In this document: one piece after another, positions 1 to 7,683 of the stretch
Position numbering within the stretch: position 1 is the stretch's first letter
Layout: each line of letters opens with the position of its first letter
Source: an uncultured Prevotellaceae bacterium
GTDB taxonomy: Bacteria > Bacteroidota > Bacteroidia > Bacteroidales > Bacteroidaceae
Assembly (NCBI GenBank): GCA_902778535.1
Contig: CACYYG010000013.1
Coordinates: 30,563 to 94,562, forward strand
DNA: 64,000 nt
Reading direction: 5' to 3'
Notes under the pieces: model-generated
What the model was told of the DNA's origin: nothing
Database searches by the model: none
What the model saw: only the letters and a program-made list of their open reading frames with translations
Position numbers and translations under genes: made by a program

Positions 1-126
1 GAGCGTGGCATGATAGGGAAGTTTGTTGATGCCCAGCACGGCGGGATTCTCCCAGTCGTATGTTTCCTGCGCCTGCACTGTCATCGACAGCAGCACCGTC
101 AGTGTAATGAGTGTTTTCTTCATCAT
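1..126 (-). CDS. Secreted glycoside hydrolase family 2 (beta-galactosidase-like), N-terminal part only
   Basis: Only the first 42 codons lie in the window; the gene runs off the left edge. Read on minus from two adjacent ATG codons (126 or 123), it begins MMKKTLITLTVLLSM and ends its signal peptide at VQAQ, so export is expected. The next residues, YDWENPAVLGINKLPYHATL, match the opening of GH2 beta-galactosidases (W-E-N-P followed by N-K/R-L and a small aromatic patch). The family hydrolyses terminal beta-galactosides or related sugars. The substrate cannot be judged from this fragment. No clear promoter was found upstream; a palindrome array lies between this gene and the ClC gene. Confidence 0.6.
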   Translation of the reverse strand, partial: MMKKTLITLTVLLSMTVQAQETYDWENPAVLGINKLPYHATL

Positions 127-189
127 TGTCTTGTCAATCGTTTATTTTCGGTAGCGGTTATATGTGCTTTGTTAAAATTTGGAAATTTT

Positions 190-252
190 AGTAACCACGT
201 GGGTTACTGTCAGTAACCACGGTGGTTACTAGCAGTAACCCACGTGGTTACT
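190..252. repeat. Palindrome array A, three units at 22-bp period
   Basis: Three 19-bp units (190-208, 212-230, 234-252) of AGTAACCACGTGGGTTACT type, separated by 3 bp. The first and third are reverse complements of one another; the middle one is an odd perfect palindrome (GTAACCAC-G-GTGGTTAC). The array ends 9 bp from the stop codon of the ClC channel gene. The same unit and period recur at 56286-56370. Confidence 0.9.
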
Positions 253-261
253 ATTTTTAGG

Positions 262-2058
262 TTAGTCTTCGCTCATGTCGGCCACCATGCGGCGATATTG
301 CGTGAAGACGTGCTGGCGTGAGAGATAGCCCTTCAGGTGACCATCGGCATCGAGCACGGGCAAATGGTCGGCATGGGTGTCGTCGAAGGTCTTCATCACT
401 TCCGTCATCGGCAGATTGTCAGACAACTTGGCAAGCGGCTGCTGCATCAACTGTTGTGCGGTGAAGCGATGGTAAAGCTCTATGCGGAACACAATATGGC
501 GAATCTTCTGGATGTCAATCTCGCCCAAGAGGTTGCCGGCAGCATCGAGGACAGGTATGACGCTGCCTTTGGAACGGCTGATGCGGTGTACGATTTGCGA
601 GAGCTCGGTGTCGGGAGCGACAGCCAGGAAGTCGCGGTCGATGACGCTGTCGAGCTGCATCAGCGTCAGCACGGCGTGGTCGGTGTGGTGGGTGATGAGT
701 TTGCCCTCCTTGGCCAGACGGGCGCCGTAGATGCTGTGAGGCTCGAAGATAATGATGGTGAGATAGCTGCACACCGACACAATCATCAGCGGCAGGAACA
801 GACTGTAGCCGCCTGTCAGCTCAGCGATGAGGAAGATGCCGGTCAACGGTGCGTGCATCACACCCGACATCACACCCGCCATGCCCATCAGGGCGAAGTT
901 TTTCTCAGGCACATGCACGCCCACTTCGTAGATGTTCCACAGTCTCGAAAACAGGAAGCCGCTGAAACATCCCACAAACAATGAAGGGGCAAAAGTACCG
1001 CCGCAGCCTCCGCCGCCGTTGGTGGCAGATGTGGCGAAGACCTTCGTCAGCAAAACGAGGAAGACGTAAAGCACAAGGAATTTCTCCTGTCCGGCAAAGA
1101 GCGAGTTGTTCAGAATCTGCGTCCAGTCGTCCTCGCCGCGTCCGTTGAGCAGCAGGTTGATGCTGCTGTAGCCTTCGCCGAACAAGGACGGGAAAAGGAA
1201 GATGAGCAGCGAGAGCAACGATCCGCCCACGATCAGCTTTATATAAGGATGCTCCTTAAGACGTGCGAAAAGTCCTTCGCAGAAGCTCATTGTACGGATG
1301 AAATAGAGGCTGACCATGCCGCAGAAGATGCCGAGCCCCACGCAGGCAGGAATACGTTCCACCGTCCATGAGTCGTCGAGGTGGAAAGTAAACAGGGCTG
1401 CATCGCCGCTGAAGATATAGGTGAAGCAAGTGGCCGTGACACAGCTGACGAGGATAGGCATGAGCGAAGCCATCGTCAGGTCGATCATCAGCACTTCAAG
1501 CGTAAAGACGAGTCCTGCGATGGGAGCCTTGAAGATGCCTGCGATGGCGCCAGCCGCTCCGCATCCTATCAGCAGCATCAGCGTATGGCTGTCTAAACGG
1601 AACAGCTTGCCCAAGTTGGAACCAATGGCTGAGCCGGTGAGCACGATGGGCGCCTCGGCTCCCACAGATCCGCCAAAGCCGATGGTGACGGCCGAGGCCA
1701 CCACCGACGTCCAAGTGTTGTGGGCCTTCAGTCGCGAACGGTTCTGACTGATGGCATAGAGAATGCGAGTGATGCCGTGTGAGATGTTGTCCTTCACCAC
1801 ATAGCGCACAAACAGCATGGTGATGAAGATGCCTACAACAGGGTAGACGAGATAGAGGAGGTTGAAGCTGGTGGCGTCGAAACCGCCTGTGAGCAGCGCC
1901 ACGATCTGGTTGATGAGCCAGTGAAGCACGTAGGCTGCCACGGCTGAGAGCAATCCCACGATGAACGCCAACATGAGCACGAACATGCGCTCGCTGACAT
2001 GTGTGGCGCGCCATGTGTCGATGCGCGAGATAAAGGAGATGACGCTCCGTGCTGACAT
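262..2058 (-). CDS. ClC-family chloride channel/transporter with C-terminal CBS pair
   Basis: 598 residues. The N-terminal two thirds is a polytopic ClC core. The selectivity-filter region reads GFGGSVGAEAPIVLTGSAIG near residue 130 (the family consensus is GSxGxEGP; here GAEAP), and a second signature GGGGCGGTFAPSLFVG lies near residue 350. The last 130 or so residues form two CBS domains (VIPVLDAAGNLLGEI and HLPVLDADGHLKGYL), which in this family bind adenine nucleotides and gate transport. It probably moves chloride or another small anion across the inner membrane, as channel or proton antiporter. It lies 4 bp downstream of the small acidic protein gene and is probably co-transcribed with it. 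Confidence 0.93.
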   Translation of the reverse strand: MSARSVISFISRIDTWRATHVSERMFVLMLAFIVGLLSAVAAYVLHWLINQIVALLTGGFDATSFNLLYLVYPVVGIFITMLFVRYVVKDNISHGITRILYAISQNRSRLKAHNTWTSVVASAVTIGFGGSVGAEAPIVLTGSAIGSNLGKLFRLDSHTLMLLIGCGAAGAIAGIFKAPIAGLVFTLEVLMIDLTMASLMPILVSCVTATCFTYIFSGDAALFTFHLDDSWTVERIPACVGLGIFCGMVSLYFIRTMSFCEGLFARLKEHPYIKLIVGGSLLSLLIFLFPSLFGEGYSSINLLLNGRGEDDWTQILNNSLFAGQEKFLVLYVFLVLLTKVFATSATNGGGGCGGTFAPSLFVGCFSGFLFSRLWNIYEVGVHVPEKNFALMGMAGVMSGVMHAPLTGIFLIAELTGGYSLFLPLMIVSVCSYLTIIIFEPHSIYGARLAKEGKLITHHTDHAVLTLMQLDSVIDRDFLAVAPDTELSQIVHRISRSKGSVIPVLDAAGNLLGEIDIQKIRHIVFRIELYHRFTAQQLMQQPLAKLSDNLPMTEVMKTFDDTHADHLPVLDADGHLKGYLSRQHVFTQYRRMVADMSED

Positions 2059-2062
2059 TCGC

Positions 2063-2503
2063 TCAGGATTTCAGCAGGTTTTCGAGGAAGTCGTCGAGGT
2101 CGCTGTCAAGGCTGTCAATCGACAGCGGACTGATGATGGCAATGTCATCGTCGGCCACAAACAGTTCCTCAAGACTTTCGCTGTCATCGTTCTCTAAGAC
2201 AAAGGAATACGGCTTCAGGATGGAGAGATTCTCAAGCAAGTCTTTCTGGCGCTCAATGCCCTCTCTCAGCATGACGGCCACGCTGTCATAGAAGTCGTCG
2301 TCCTTGTTGTCAATCCACTGTTCAACGACGCATCGCATCAGCTCGTTGTCGTCATCGTCGAATGTCAACACTTCGCCAGAATCCTGCGACACGCGGATGT
2401 GAATGTCGGTCATCACTGTAGCTTCCTCATTGGCGGGAAACTTGTCGGCAGTCTTGCGCAATGCTCTGTCAATCTGCTGGATGGTCTGCACTGTTGCCTT
2501 CAT
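2063..2503 (-). CDS. Conserved hypothetical acidic protein
   Basis: 146 residues, very rich in Asp and Glu, with no signal peptide or membrane segment. I do not recognise the family. The N-terminal half could be a small alpha/beta fold and the tail is an acidic stretch (LDSDLDDFLENLLKS). It starts at an ATG and is first in a two-gene unit with the ClC channel, only 4 bp from it. A good promoter lies upstream at 2578-2609. The pairing suggests a link with ion or osmotic balance, but that is inference from position only. Confidence 0.75.
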   Translation of the reverse strand: MKATVQTIQQIDRALRKTADKFPANEEATVMTDIHIRVSQDSGEVLTFDDDDNELMRCVVEQWIDNKDDDFYDSVAVMLREGIERQKDLLENLSILKPYSFVLENDDSESLEELFVADDDIAIISPLSIDSLDSDLDDFLENLLKS

Positions 2504-2577
2504 AATGCTTTCCTCTCTTTTTCCCCAGTCCCTTCCCTTTGAGAGGATTGGAACGTGCGGAATTGTTTTTCATTTTG

Positions 2578-2609
2578 CAAAAGTAAAAAAAAGGATTCGT
2601 ATCTGCAAA
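2578..2609 (-). promoter_or_regulatory. Bacteroidetes-type promoter for the acidic protein/ClC unit
   Basis: On minus, the -33 element TTTG (2606-2609) and the -7 element TACTTTTG (2578-2585) are 20 bp apart, matching the Bacteroidetes housekeeping pattern. It faces away from the rseC-rnf operon. Confidence 0.75.
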
Positions 2610-2670
2610 CGATTACGAATATTTTTCTGAAAAAGATTCAGTTTCTTCGTCTATTTCGATAATTAAGTTG

Positions 2671-2678
2671 TACCTTTG
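2671..2678 (+). promoter_or_regulatory. Probable -7 element for the rseC-rnf operon
   Basis: TACCTTTG fits the TAnnTTTG -7 consensus. No convincing TTTG is seen 19-21 bp upstream. The element is followed by 12 bp and then the octamer array that runs into the rseC start. Confidence 0.55.
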
Positions 2679-2690
2679 CACACGCTTTTA

Positions 2691-2738
2691 GGATTGAAGA
2701 ATTGAAAGATTGAAGAATTGAAGAATTGAAGGATTGAA
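2691..2738 (+). repeat. Octamer array (RRATTGAA x6) forming the 5' leader and start of rseC
   Basis: Six consecutive 8-bp units of the form RRATTGAA. They contain TGA in one frame (2719-2721) and the TTG used as rseC start in another (2734-2736). Confidence 0.9.
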
Positions 2739-3156
2739 AAGAGAACAGATACGTCACGAGGGTGTTGTGGAGTCGGTAGAGGAAGGGCTTGTCAGGGTGC
2801 GCATCCTGCAGGCTTCTGCCTGTTCTGTCTGTAAAGTGGCTTCGAGATGCCACACTGCCGAGTCCAAGGAAAAGATTATCGATGTGACGGTAGAGGGCCA
2901 CGAGGCGTTCAACTGGAAGAAAGGACAGGCTGTGACAGTCTGCACGTCGGGCACTATGGCAGGGCGGGCTTTGCTCTTAGGCTTTGGCGTTCCTCTGCTC
3001 ATCATGCTCATTGTGCTGGTGGCGACTTTGGCTGTTGGATGCAGCGAAGGAATGGCTGCGCTGCTGATGATTGCGTCGCTCATACCATATTATATAGGTT
3101 TATGGATGTTTCGCAACCGCATTGCCCGTACCATTTCCTTCCAGATAGAATCTTAG
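2734..3156 (+). CDS. rseC: SoxR-reducing system protein RseC family
   Basis: 140 residues. The N-terminal cytoplasmic part has the family's cysteine-rich motif (ACSVCKVASRC, near residues 30-40), followed by two transmembrane helices (about residues 73-95 and 98-115). In other bacteria RseC works with the Rsx/Rnf complex to keep SoxR reduced; in Bacteroidetes it regularly heads the rnf operon. No ATG is available: the frame opens at 2722 after a TGA, and the first usable start is the TTG at 2734 inside an octamer repeat. The resulting start MKREQIRHEGVVESV aligns with the usual family N-terminus. rnfB begins 34 bp after the stop. Confidence 0.88.
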   Translation: MKREQIRHEGVVESVEEGLVRVRILQASACSVCKVASRCHTAESKEKIIDVTVEGHEAFNWKKGQAVTVCTSGTMAGRALLLGFGVPLLIMLIVLVATLAVGCSEGMAALLMIASLIPYYIGLWMFRNRIARTISFQIES

Positions 3157-3190
3157 AATATGCTATAATAAATACTCAACAAACATAACC

Positions 3191-4063
3191 ATGAATTTTA
3201 TCTTGATTGCAGTAATTGTGCTTGGAGGCATTGCTTTGGTTGCAGCCCTCGTGCTGTTTGTATGCTCCAAGCGTTTTGCTGTCTATGAAGACCCGCGCAT
3301 CGCTCAGGTGAATGAGCTGTTGCCCGGTGCCAACTGTGGCGGCTGTGGCTTTGCCGGCTGTGGCGGTATGGCCGATGCGTTGGTGAAAGGTGCCGATGCC
3401 GGCAGCCTTGAGGGGCTGAACTGCCCGGTTGGCGGCAGCGAGGTAATGGGCCGTGTGGCCGACTTGCTGGGCATGGCCATTGCCAACGGCGAGCCGAAGA
3501 TTGCCGTGGTGCGCTGCAACGGATCATGCGAGGTAAGGCCGAAGATTGCCGAATACGCCGGTATGCGTTCCTGCGCTGCCATGCATGCCTGTGGTGCTGG
3601 TGAGACGGCCTGCGGCTTTGGCTGTTTAGGCTGCGGCGACTGCGTAGAAGCCTGCCAGTTTGACGCCATCCACATCAATCCCGCGACAGGCTTGGCAGAA
3701 GTGGACGACGAGAAGTGCACCGCTTGTGGTGCCTGTACCAAGGCTTGTCCACGAGGCATCATCGAGCTGCGCAAAAAAGGCCCGAAAGGCCGCCGTGTCT
3801 TCGTTTCTTGTGTGAACAAAGACAAGGGCGCCGTTTCGAGGAAAGCCTGCGAGGTGAGCTGCATAGGCTGTGGCAAGTGTGTGAAGGAATGTCAGTTCGA
3901 GGCTATCACTCTCGGACAGAACTTGTCCTATATCGATTCCAGCAAATGCCGGCTGTGTCGCAAGTGTGTCAGCGTTTGTCCTACCCACGCCATTCGCGCC
4001 GTCAATTTCCCCGCTCCCAAACCTGTTGAACCCAAAGAAGAAGGAAAGGAGGCTACAGCATGA
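3191..4063 (+). CDS. rnfB: Rnf electron transport complex subunit B
   Basis: 290 residues. It has an N-terminal membrane anchor (residues 5-27), then the four-cysteine cluster motif ANCGGCGFAGCGGMADAL near residue 50, and further paired ferredoxin-type CxxCxxCxxxCP motifs (for example KCTACGACTKACP and KCRLCRKCVSVCP). RnfB takes electrons from reduced ferredoxin on the cytoplasmic side and passes them into the complex, which moves Na+ or H+ across the membrane. The stop overlaps the rnfC start (ATGA), so the two are translationally coupled. Confidence 0.96.
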   Translation: MNFILIAVIVLGGIALVAALVLFVCSKRFAVYEDPRIAQVNELLPGANCGGCGFAGCGGMADALVKGADAGSLEGLNCPVGGSEVMGRVADLLGMAIANGEPKIAVVRCNGSCEVRPKIAEYAGMRSCAAMHACGAGETACGFGCLGCGDCVEACQFDAIHINPATGLAEVDDEKCTACGACTKACPRGIIELRKKGPKGRRVFVSCVNKDKGAVSRKACEVSCIGCGKCVKECQFEAITLGQNLSYIDSSKCRLCRKCVSVCPTHAIRAVNFPAPKPVEPKEEGKEATA

Positions 4064-5427
4064 ACATCCGTACATTCCGCATTGGCGGTATTCACCCGGA
4101 AGAAAACAAGCTGACGCATGAGGTGCCCACAAAGGTGGCCCCTCTGCCCAAGCAGGCCATCTTCCCGTTGAGCCAGCACATCGGTGCACCTGCCGTGCCC
4201 ATCGTGCAGAAAGGCGACAAGGTAAAAGTCGGCACAAAGATTGCCGATGCCGGCGGCTTCGTCTCGGCTGCCATCTTCTCCAGCGTCAGCGGCACAGTGG
4301 CCAAGATTGACACCGCCATCGATGCTACAGGCTATCGCAAGCCCTGCATCTTCATTGACGTCGAGGGTGACGAATGGGAAGAGAGCATCGACCGCAGCGA
4401 CAAGCTGGAGCTGGTGAAGGATCATCCCGAAGTGACTCCAGCAGAAATAGTGTCGCGCATCAAAGAAGCCGGCGTTGTCGGCATGGGCGGTGCCTGTTTC
4501 CCCACATTCATCAAGCTCACTCCGCCGCCTACTGCCAAGGCCGAGTGTGTCATCATCAATGCTGTGGAGTGCGAACCTTATATCACCGCCGACTACCGCT
4601 TGATGATGGAACATGCCGACGAGATTCTCGTGGGCTTGGAGTTGCTGATGAAAGGCGCCAAGGTGACCAAGGGCTACATTGGCATTGAAACCAACAAACC
4701 CAAGGCCATCGAGCTGTTTGAGGAAAAAATCTCAAATCTCAAATCTCAAATCTCAAATCAGATAGAGGTTGTTCCTCTTGCCCAGCGCTATCCGCAGGGT
4801 GGCGAAAAACAGCTGGTTGATGCCGTCATCCGTCGTCAGGTTCCAGCTCCGCCAGCCATTCCTGTCAATGTTGGAGCAATAGTGCAGAACGTAGGTACTG
4901 CCTTTGCTGTCTATCAGGCAGTTATGAAGCACAAGCCGTTGTTTGAGCGCTATACTACTGTAACGGGCAAACGCCTGCAGAATCCCGGCAACTACCTGGT
5001 GCGCATGGGCACACCGATGCAGATGCTCATAGACCTCTGCGGTGGAATGCCCGAGGGTGACAACAAGCTGCTGGCAGGCGGCCCGATGATGGGTAAGGCC
5101 CTCACGTCGACTGAGGTGCCTATTTGCAAGGGAACGAATTCGGTGACCATACTCTCCGGCGACGATGCACGCCGCAAGGAGCCGCAGCCCTGCATCCGCT
5201 GTGCCAAGTGCGTCGGTGCTTGTCCGATGGGCCTCGAGCCTTATCTGCTGGCCAAGCTCTCCGCCTTCAAGAACTGGGAGAAGGCCGAACAGGAGGACAT
5301 CGTCTCGTGTATTGAGTGTGGCTCATGCCAGTTCACCTGTCCTGCCCACCGTCCGCTGCTCGACAACATCCGTCAGGGCAAGCAGACCGTCATGGGCATC
5401 ATCCGTGCCCGCTCAGCGAAAAAATAA
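4060..5427 (+). CDS. rnfC: Rnf electron transport complex subunit C
   Basis: 455 residues. RnfC is the peripheral NADH-binding subunit with FMN and two 4Fe-4S clusters. The glycine-rich GVVGMGGACFPTFIKLTPP (near residue 137) and the two cluster motifs CIRCAKCVGACPMG and CIECGSCQFTCP near the C-terminus are present and intact. Residues about 224-234 (NLKSQISN) are encoded by a heptamer array at 4729-4759 and look like an insert in the loop after the FMN/NADH domain. The gene overlaps rnfB by 4 nt, and rnfD follows after 27 bp. Confidence 0.96.
   Translation: MNIRTFRIGGIHPEENKLTHEVPTKVAPLPKQAIFPLSQHIGAPAVPIVQKGDKVKVGTKIADAGGFVSAAIFSSVSGTVAKIDTAIDATGYRKPCIFIDVEGDEWEESIDRSDKLELVKDHPEVTPAEIVSRIKEAGVVGMGGACFPTFIKLTPPPTAKAECVIINAVECEPYITADYRLMMEHADEILVGLELLMKGAKVTKGYIGIETNKPKAIELFEEKISNLKSQISNQIEVVPLAQRYPQGGEKQLVDAVIRRQVPAPPAIPVNVGAIVQNVGTAFAVYQAVMKHKPLFERYTTVTGKRLQNPGNYLVRMGTPMQMLIDLCGGMPEGDNKLLAGGPMMGKALTSTEVPICKGTNSVTILSGDDARRKEPQPCIRCAKCVGACPMGLEPYLLAKLSAFKNWEKAEQEDIVSCIECGSCQFTCPAHRPLLDNIRQGKQTVMGIIRARSAKK
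4729..4759 (-). repeat. In-frame heptamer array inside rnfC (ATCTCAA x4)
   Basis: Four perfect 7-bp units on plus at 4729-4756, pyrimidine-rich on the coding strand and therefore free of stop codons in all frames. They encode an Ile/Ser/Asn/Leu/Lys/Gln insert in RnfC. Confidence 0.9.
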
Positions 5428-5454
5428 TCCATAAAACTCCTCAACTCCTTAGAA

Positions 5455-6459
5455 ATGAGTAAACTAGTCGTATCACTTTCCCCACATGCCCACGGCACCG
5501 ACTCGGTGGAGCGCAACATGCGGGGCGTCATCATCGCCCTGATGCCGGCGCTGCTCGTGTCGTTCCTCTACTTCGGCATCGGCTCAGCCATCGTGTGCCT
5601 CAGCAGCGTGGCAGCCTGTGTCTTCTTCGAGTGGGCCATCAACAAATACATCCTGAAGAATCCGCGCACCACCATCACCGACTGCTCGGCAGCTCTCACA
5701 GGCTTGCTTCTGGGCATGAACCTGCCGTCGAATCTTCCCGTTTGGATTATCATTATCGGAGCGCTCTTTGCCATCGGCGTGGCGAAGATGACCTTCGGCG
5801 GCTTGGGCAACAACATCTTCAACCCTGCGCTGGTGGGACGCTGCGCACTCTTAGTAGCCTTCCCGGCACAGATGACCAGCTGGCCTGTGCCCGGACAGCT
5901 GCTTTCCTATACCGACGCTACTACGGGTGCTACGCCTTTGGCCGTGATGAAGGAAGCCATCAAGACCGGCAACCTGAGTGAGCTCGACAAGCTGCCCGAT
6001 GCCTTCAGCCTCCTCCTGGGCGACTACAGCATGGGCGGCGGAGCCGGCACCATTGGCGAAATATGCGGCCTGGCACTCATCATCGGCCTCGTCTATATGC
6101 TGTGGAAGAACATCATCACCTGGCACATTCCCGTCAGCATCATCGCCACCGTGTTCCTCTTCAGCACCATCATGCATGTCGCCGACCCCATCTATGCCGA
6201 CCCCCTGGCAGTCATCTTCAGCGGCGGACTGCTGCTCGGCGCCATCTTCATGGCTACCGACTACGTGACGTCGCCAATGACGCCGAAAGGACAGATCATC
6301 TACGGCGTATGCATCGGCCTGCTCACCGTCGTCATCCGCAACTGGGGCAGCTATCCTGAAGGCATGTCGTTTGCCATTCTCATCATGAACGCCTTCACGC
6401 CGCTCATCAACAACTATGTCAAACCCAAGCGCTTCGGCGAAGTGCCTGCTAAACAGTAA
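5455..6459 (+). CDS. rnfD: Rnf electron transport complex subunit D
   Basis: 334 residues, polytopic membrane protein of the NqrB/RnfD family with about nine hydrophobic segments. The covalent flavin site is visible as Thr within TTGATPLA (near residue 160). Together with RnfE and RnfA it forms the membrane core that couples electron flow to ion transport. It lies in the middle of the operon, between rnfC (27 bp) and rnfG (9 bp), and starts at an ATG in normal alignment with the family (MSKLVVSLSPHAHG). Confidence 0.96.
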   Translation: MSKLVVSLSPHAHGTDSVERNMRGVIIALMPALLVSFLYFGIGSAIVCLSSVAACVFFEWAINKYILKNPRTTITDCSAALTGLLLGMNLPSNLPVWIIIIGALFAIGVAKMTFGGLGNNIFNPALVGRCALLVAFPAQMTSWPVPGQLLSYTDATTGATPLAVMKEAIKTGNLSELDKLPDAFSLLLGDYSMGGGAGTIGEICGLALIIGLVYMLWKNIITWHIPVSIIATVFLFSTIMHVADPIYADPLAVIFSGGLLLGAIFMATDYVTSPMTPKGQIIYGVCIGLLTVVIRNWGSYPEGMSFAILIMNAFTPLINNYVKPKRFGEVPAKQ

Positions 6460-6468
6460 GAAAAGACC

Positions 6469-7029
6469 ATGAAGAAACTGGAATCATCATTGCTGAACAT
6501 GGTGCTCGTCCTGACCGGCGTGGCCGTTGTCATGGGAGCTGTGCTGGCCTTTGTCAACCATGTCACTGCCGCCCCCATTGAGGAGCAGAAGCAGCAGGCA
6601 CTGGCCAACGGCATCAAGACCGTGATGCAGGCCGACAACCTGACCGTTACCCAGACTGACACCGTCAGAACGACCGATGCCAAGGGCAAGGAGCAAGTCT
6701 ACATTATTTATAACAATGAGAAGGGCGCCGCTGTGCAGAGTTCCACGATGGGCTTTGGCGGCGAGCTGAAAGTGCTCGTCGGCTTCGACACCGACGGCAA
6801 TATCCTGGGCTACACCCTTCTGGAGCATCAGGAGACGCCGGGCCTGGGCGCCAAGGCCGACCAGTGGTTTCAGAAAGGGCAGAAGGGCGACATCATCGGC
6901 GCCAACCCTGCCGAGGGACTCACCGTGAGCAAGGACGGCGGCACGGTAGACGCCATCACCGCCTCCACCATCACCAGCCGAGCCTTCCTCAAGGCCGTCA
7001 CCGACGCCTACAACGCATACATGAAATAA
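6469..7029 (+). CDS. rnfG: Rnf electron transport complex subunit G
   Basis: 186 residues with one N-terminal transmembrane helix (about residues 9-30) and a periplasmic FMN-binding domain. The covalent FMN attachment motif appears as VDAITASTITS near residue 165, where family members have SGATxTS; the Thr is kept although the Gly is replaced by Ser. It passes electrons between the flavins of the complex. It lies 9 bp after rnfD and 16 bp before rnfE. Confidence 0.95.
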   Translation: MKKLESSLLNMVLVLTGVAVVMGAVLAFVNHVTAAPIEEQKQQALANGIKTVMQADNLTVTQTDTVRTTDAKGKEQVYIIYNNEKGAAVQSSTMGFGGELKVLVGFDTDGNILGYTLLEHQETPGLGAKADQWFQKGQKGDIIGANPAEGLTVSKDGGTVDAITASTITSRAFLKAVTDAYNAYMK

Positions 7030-7045
7030 ACACACACACATATAT

Positions 7046-7627
7046 ATGAGCTACACAAGTATCATAAAGAACGGCATCGTCAGAGACAACCCCACGTTTG
7101 TCCTCATGCTGGGCATGTGTCCCACGCTGGCCACCACGACATCGGCCCTCAACGGCCTGTCGATGGGCCTCGCCACCATGGCGGTGCTCATCTGCACCAA
7201 CGTCGTCATCTCGCTGCTGAAGAACGTCACGCCCGACAAAGTGCGCATCCCTGTGTTCATCGTCGTTATAGCCGCCTTCGTCACCATCCTGCAGCTGGTC
7301 ATCAAAGCCTTCCTGCCCGACGTCGACAAGGCGCTCGGACTCTTCATACCCCTCATCGTGGTCAACTGCATCATCCTCGGACGTGCCGAAGCCTTTGCAG
7401 CCAAGAACAGCCCCGCCGCCTCACTCTTCGACGGCATCGGCATCGGGCTGGGCTTCACCCTCGCACTCACGCTCCTCGGCATCGTGCGCGAGCTGCTGGG
7501 AGCCGGCAGCATCTTCGGCCTCACCCTGCTGCCCGAAACGTGCAACATCCTGCTCTTCATCCTGCCGCCGGGAGCCTTCATCACCCTCGGCTACCTCATA
7601 GCAATAGTCAATCGAATGAAGAATTAA
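7046..7627 (+). CDS. rnfE: Rnf electron transport complex subunit E
   Basis: 193 residues, six hydrophobic segments, RnfE/NqrD family (N-terminal NGIVRDNPTFVLMLGMCPTL is characteristic). It is an integral membrane subunit of the ion-translocating core and a homologue of RnfA in inverted topology. The stop codon TAA (7625-7627) is part of the first unit of a heptamer array that fills the whole junction to rnfA. Confidence 0.95.
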   Translation: MSYTSIIKNGIVRDNPTFVLMLGMCPTLATTTSALNGLSMGLATMAVLICTNVVISLLKNVTPDKVRIPVFIVVIAAFVTILQLVIKAFLPDVDKALGLFIPLIVVNCIILGRAEAFAAKNSPAASLFDGIGIGLGFTLALTLLGIVRELLGAGSIFGLTLLPETCNILLFILPPGAFITLGYLIAIVNRMKN

Positions 7628-7683
7628 GAGTTTAGAATTAAGAATTATCGCTTCGCGAGTAAGAATTTCGAATTAAGAATTAT
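7621..7683 (+). repeat. Heptamer array bridging the rnfE stop and the rnfA start
   Basis: Nine 7-bp slots. Seven are GAATTAA-like (GAATTAA, GAGTTTA, GAATTAA, GAATTAT, then GAATTTC, GAATTAA, GAATTAT), with a 14-bp CGCTTCGCGAGTAA block (two slots) in the middle. The first unit contains the rnfE stop TAA and the last supplies the AT of the rnfA ATG. Confidence 0.9.

Noticed and set aside
190-252. CRISPR array (also at 19990, 29684 and 56286)
   Set aside because: Spacers are only 3-5 bp and not unique, units are palindromes, and there are no cas genes.
337-984. Long plus reading frame antisense to the ClC gene
   Set aside because: His/Val/Gln-rich shadow of a high-GC coding region; the minus frame has the ClC and CBS motifs.
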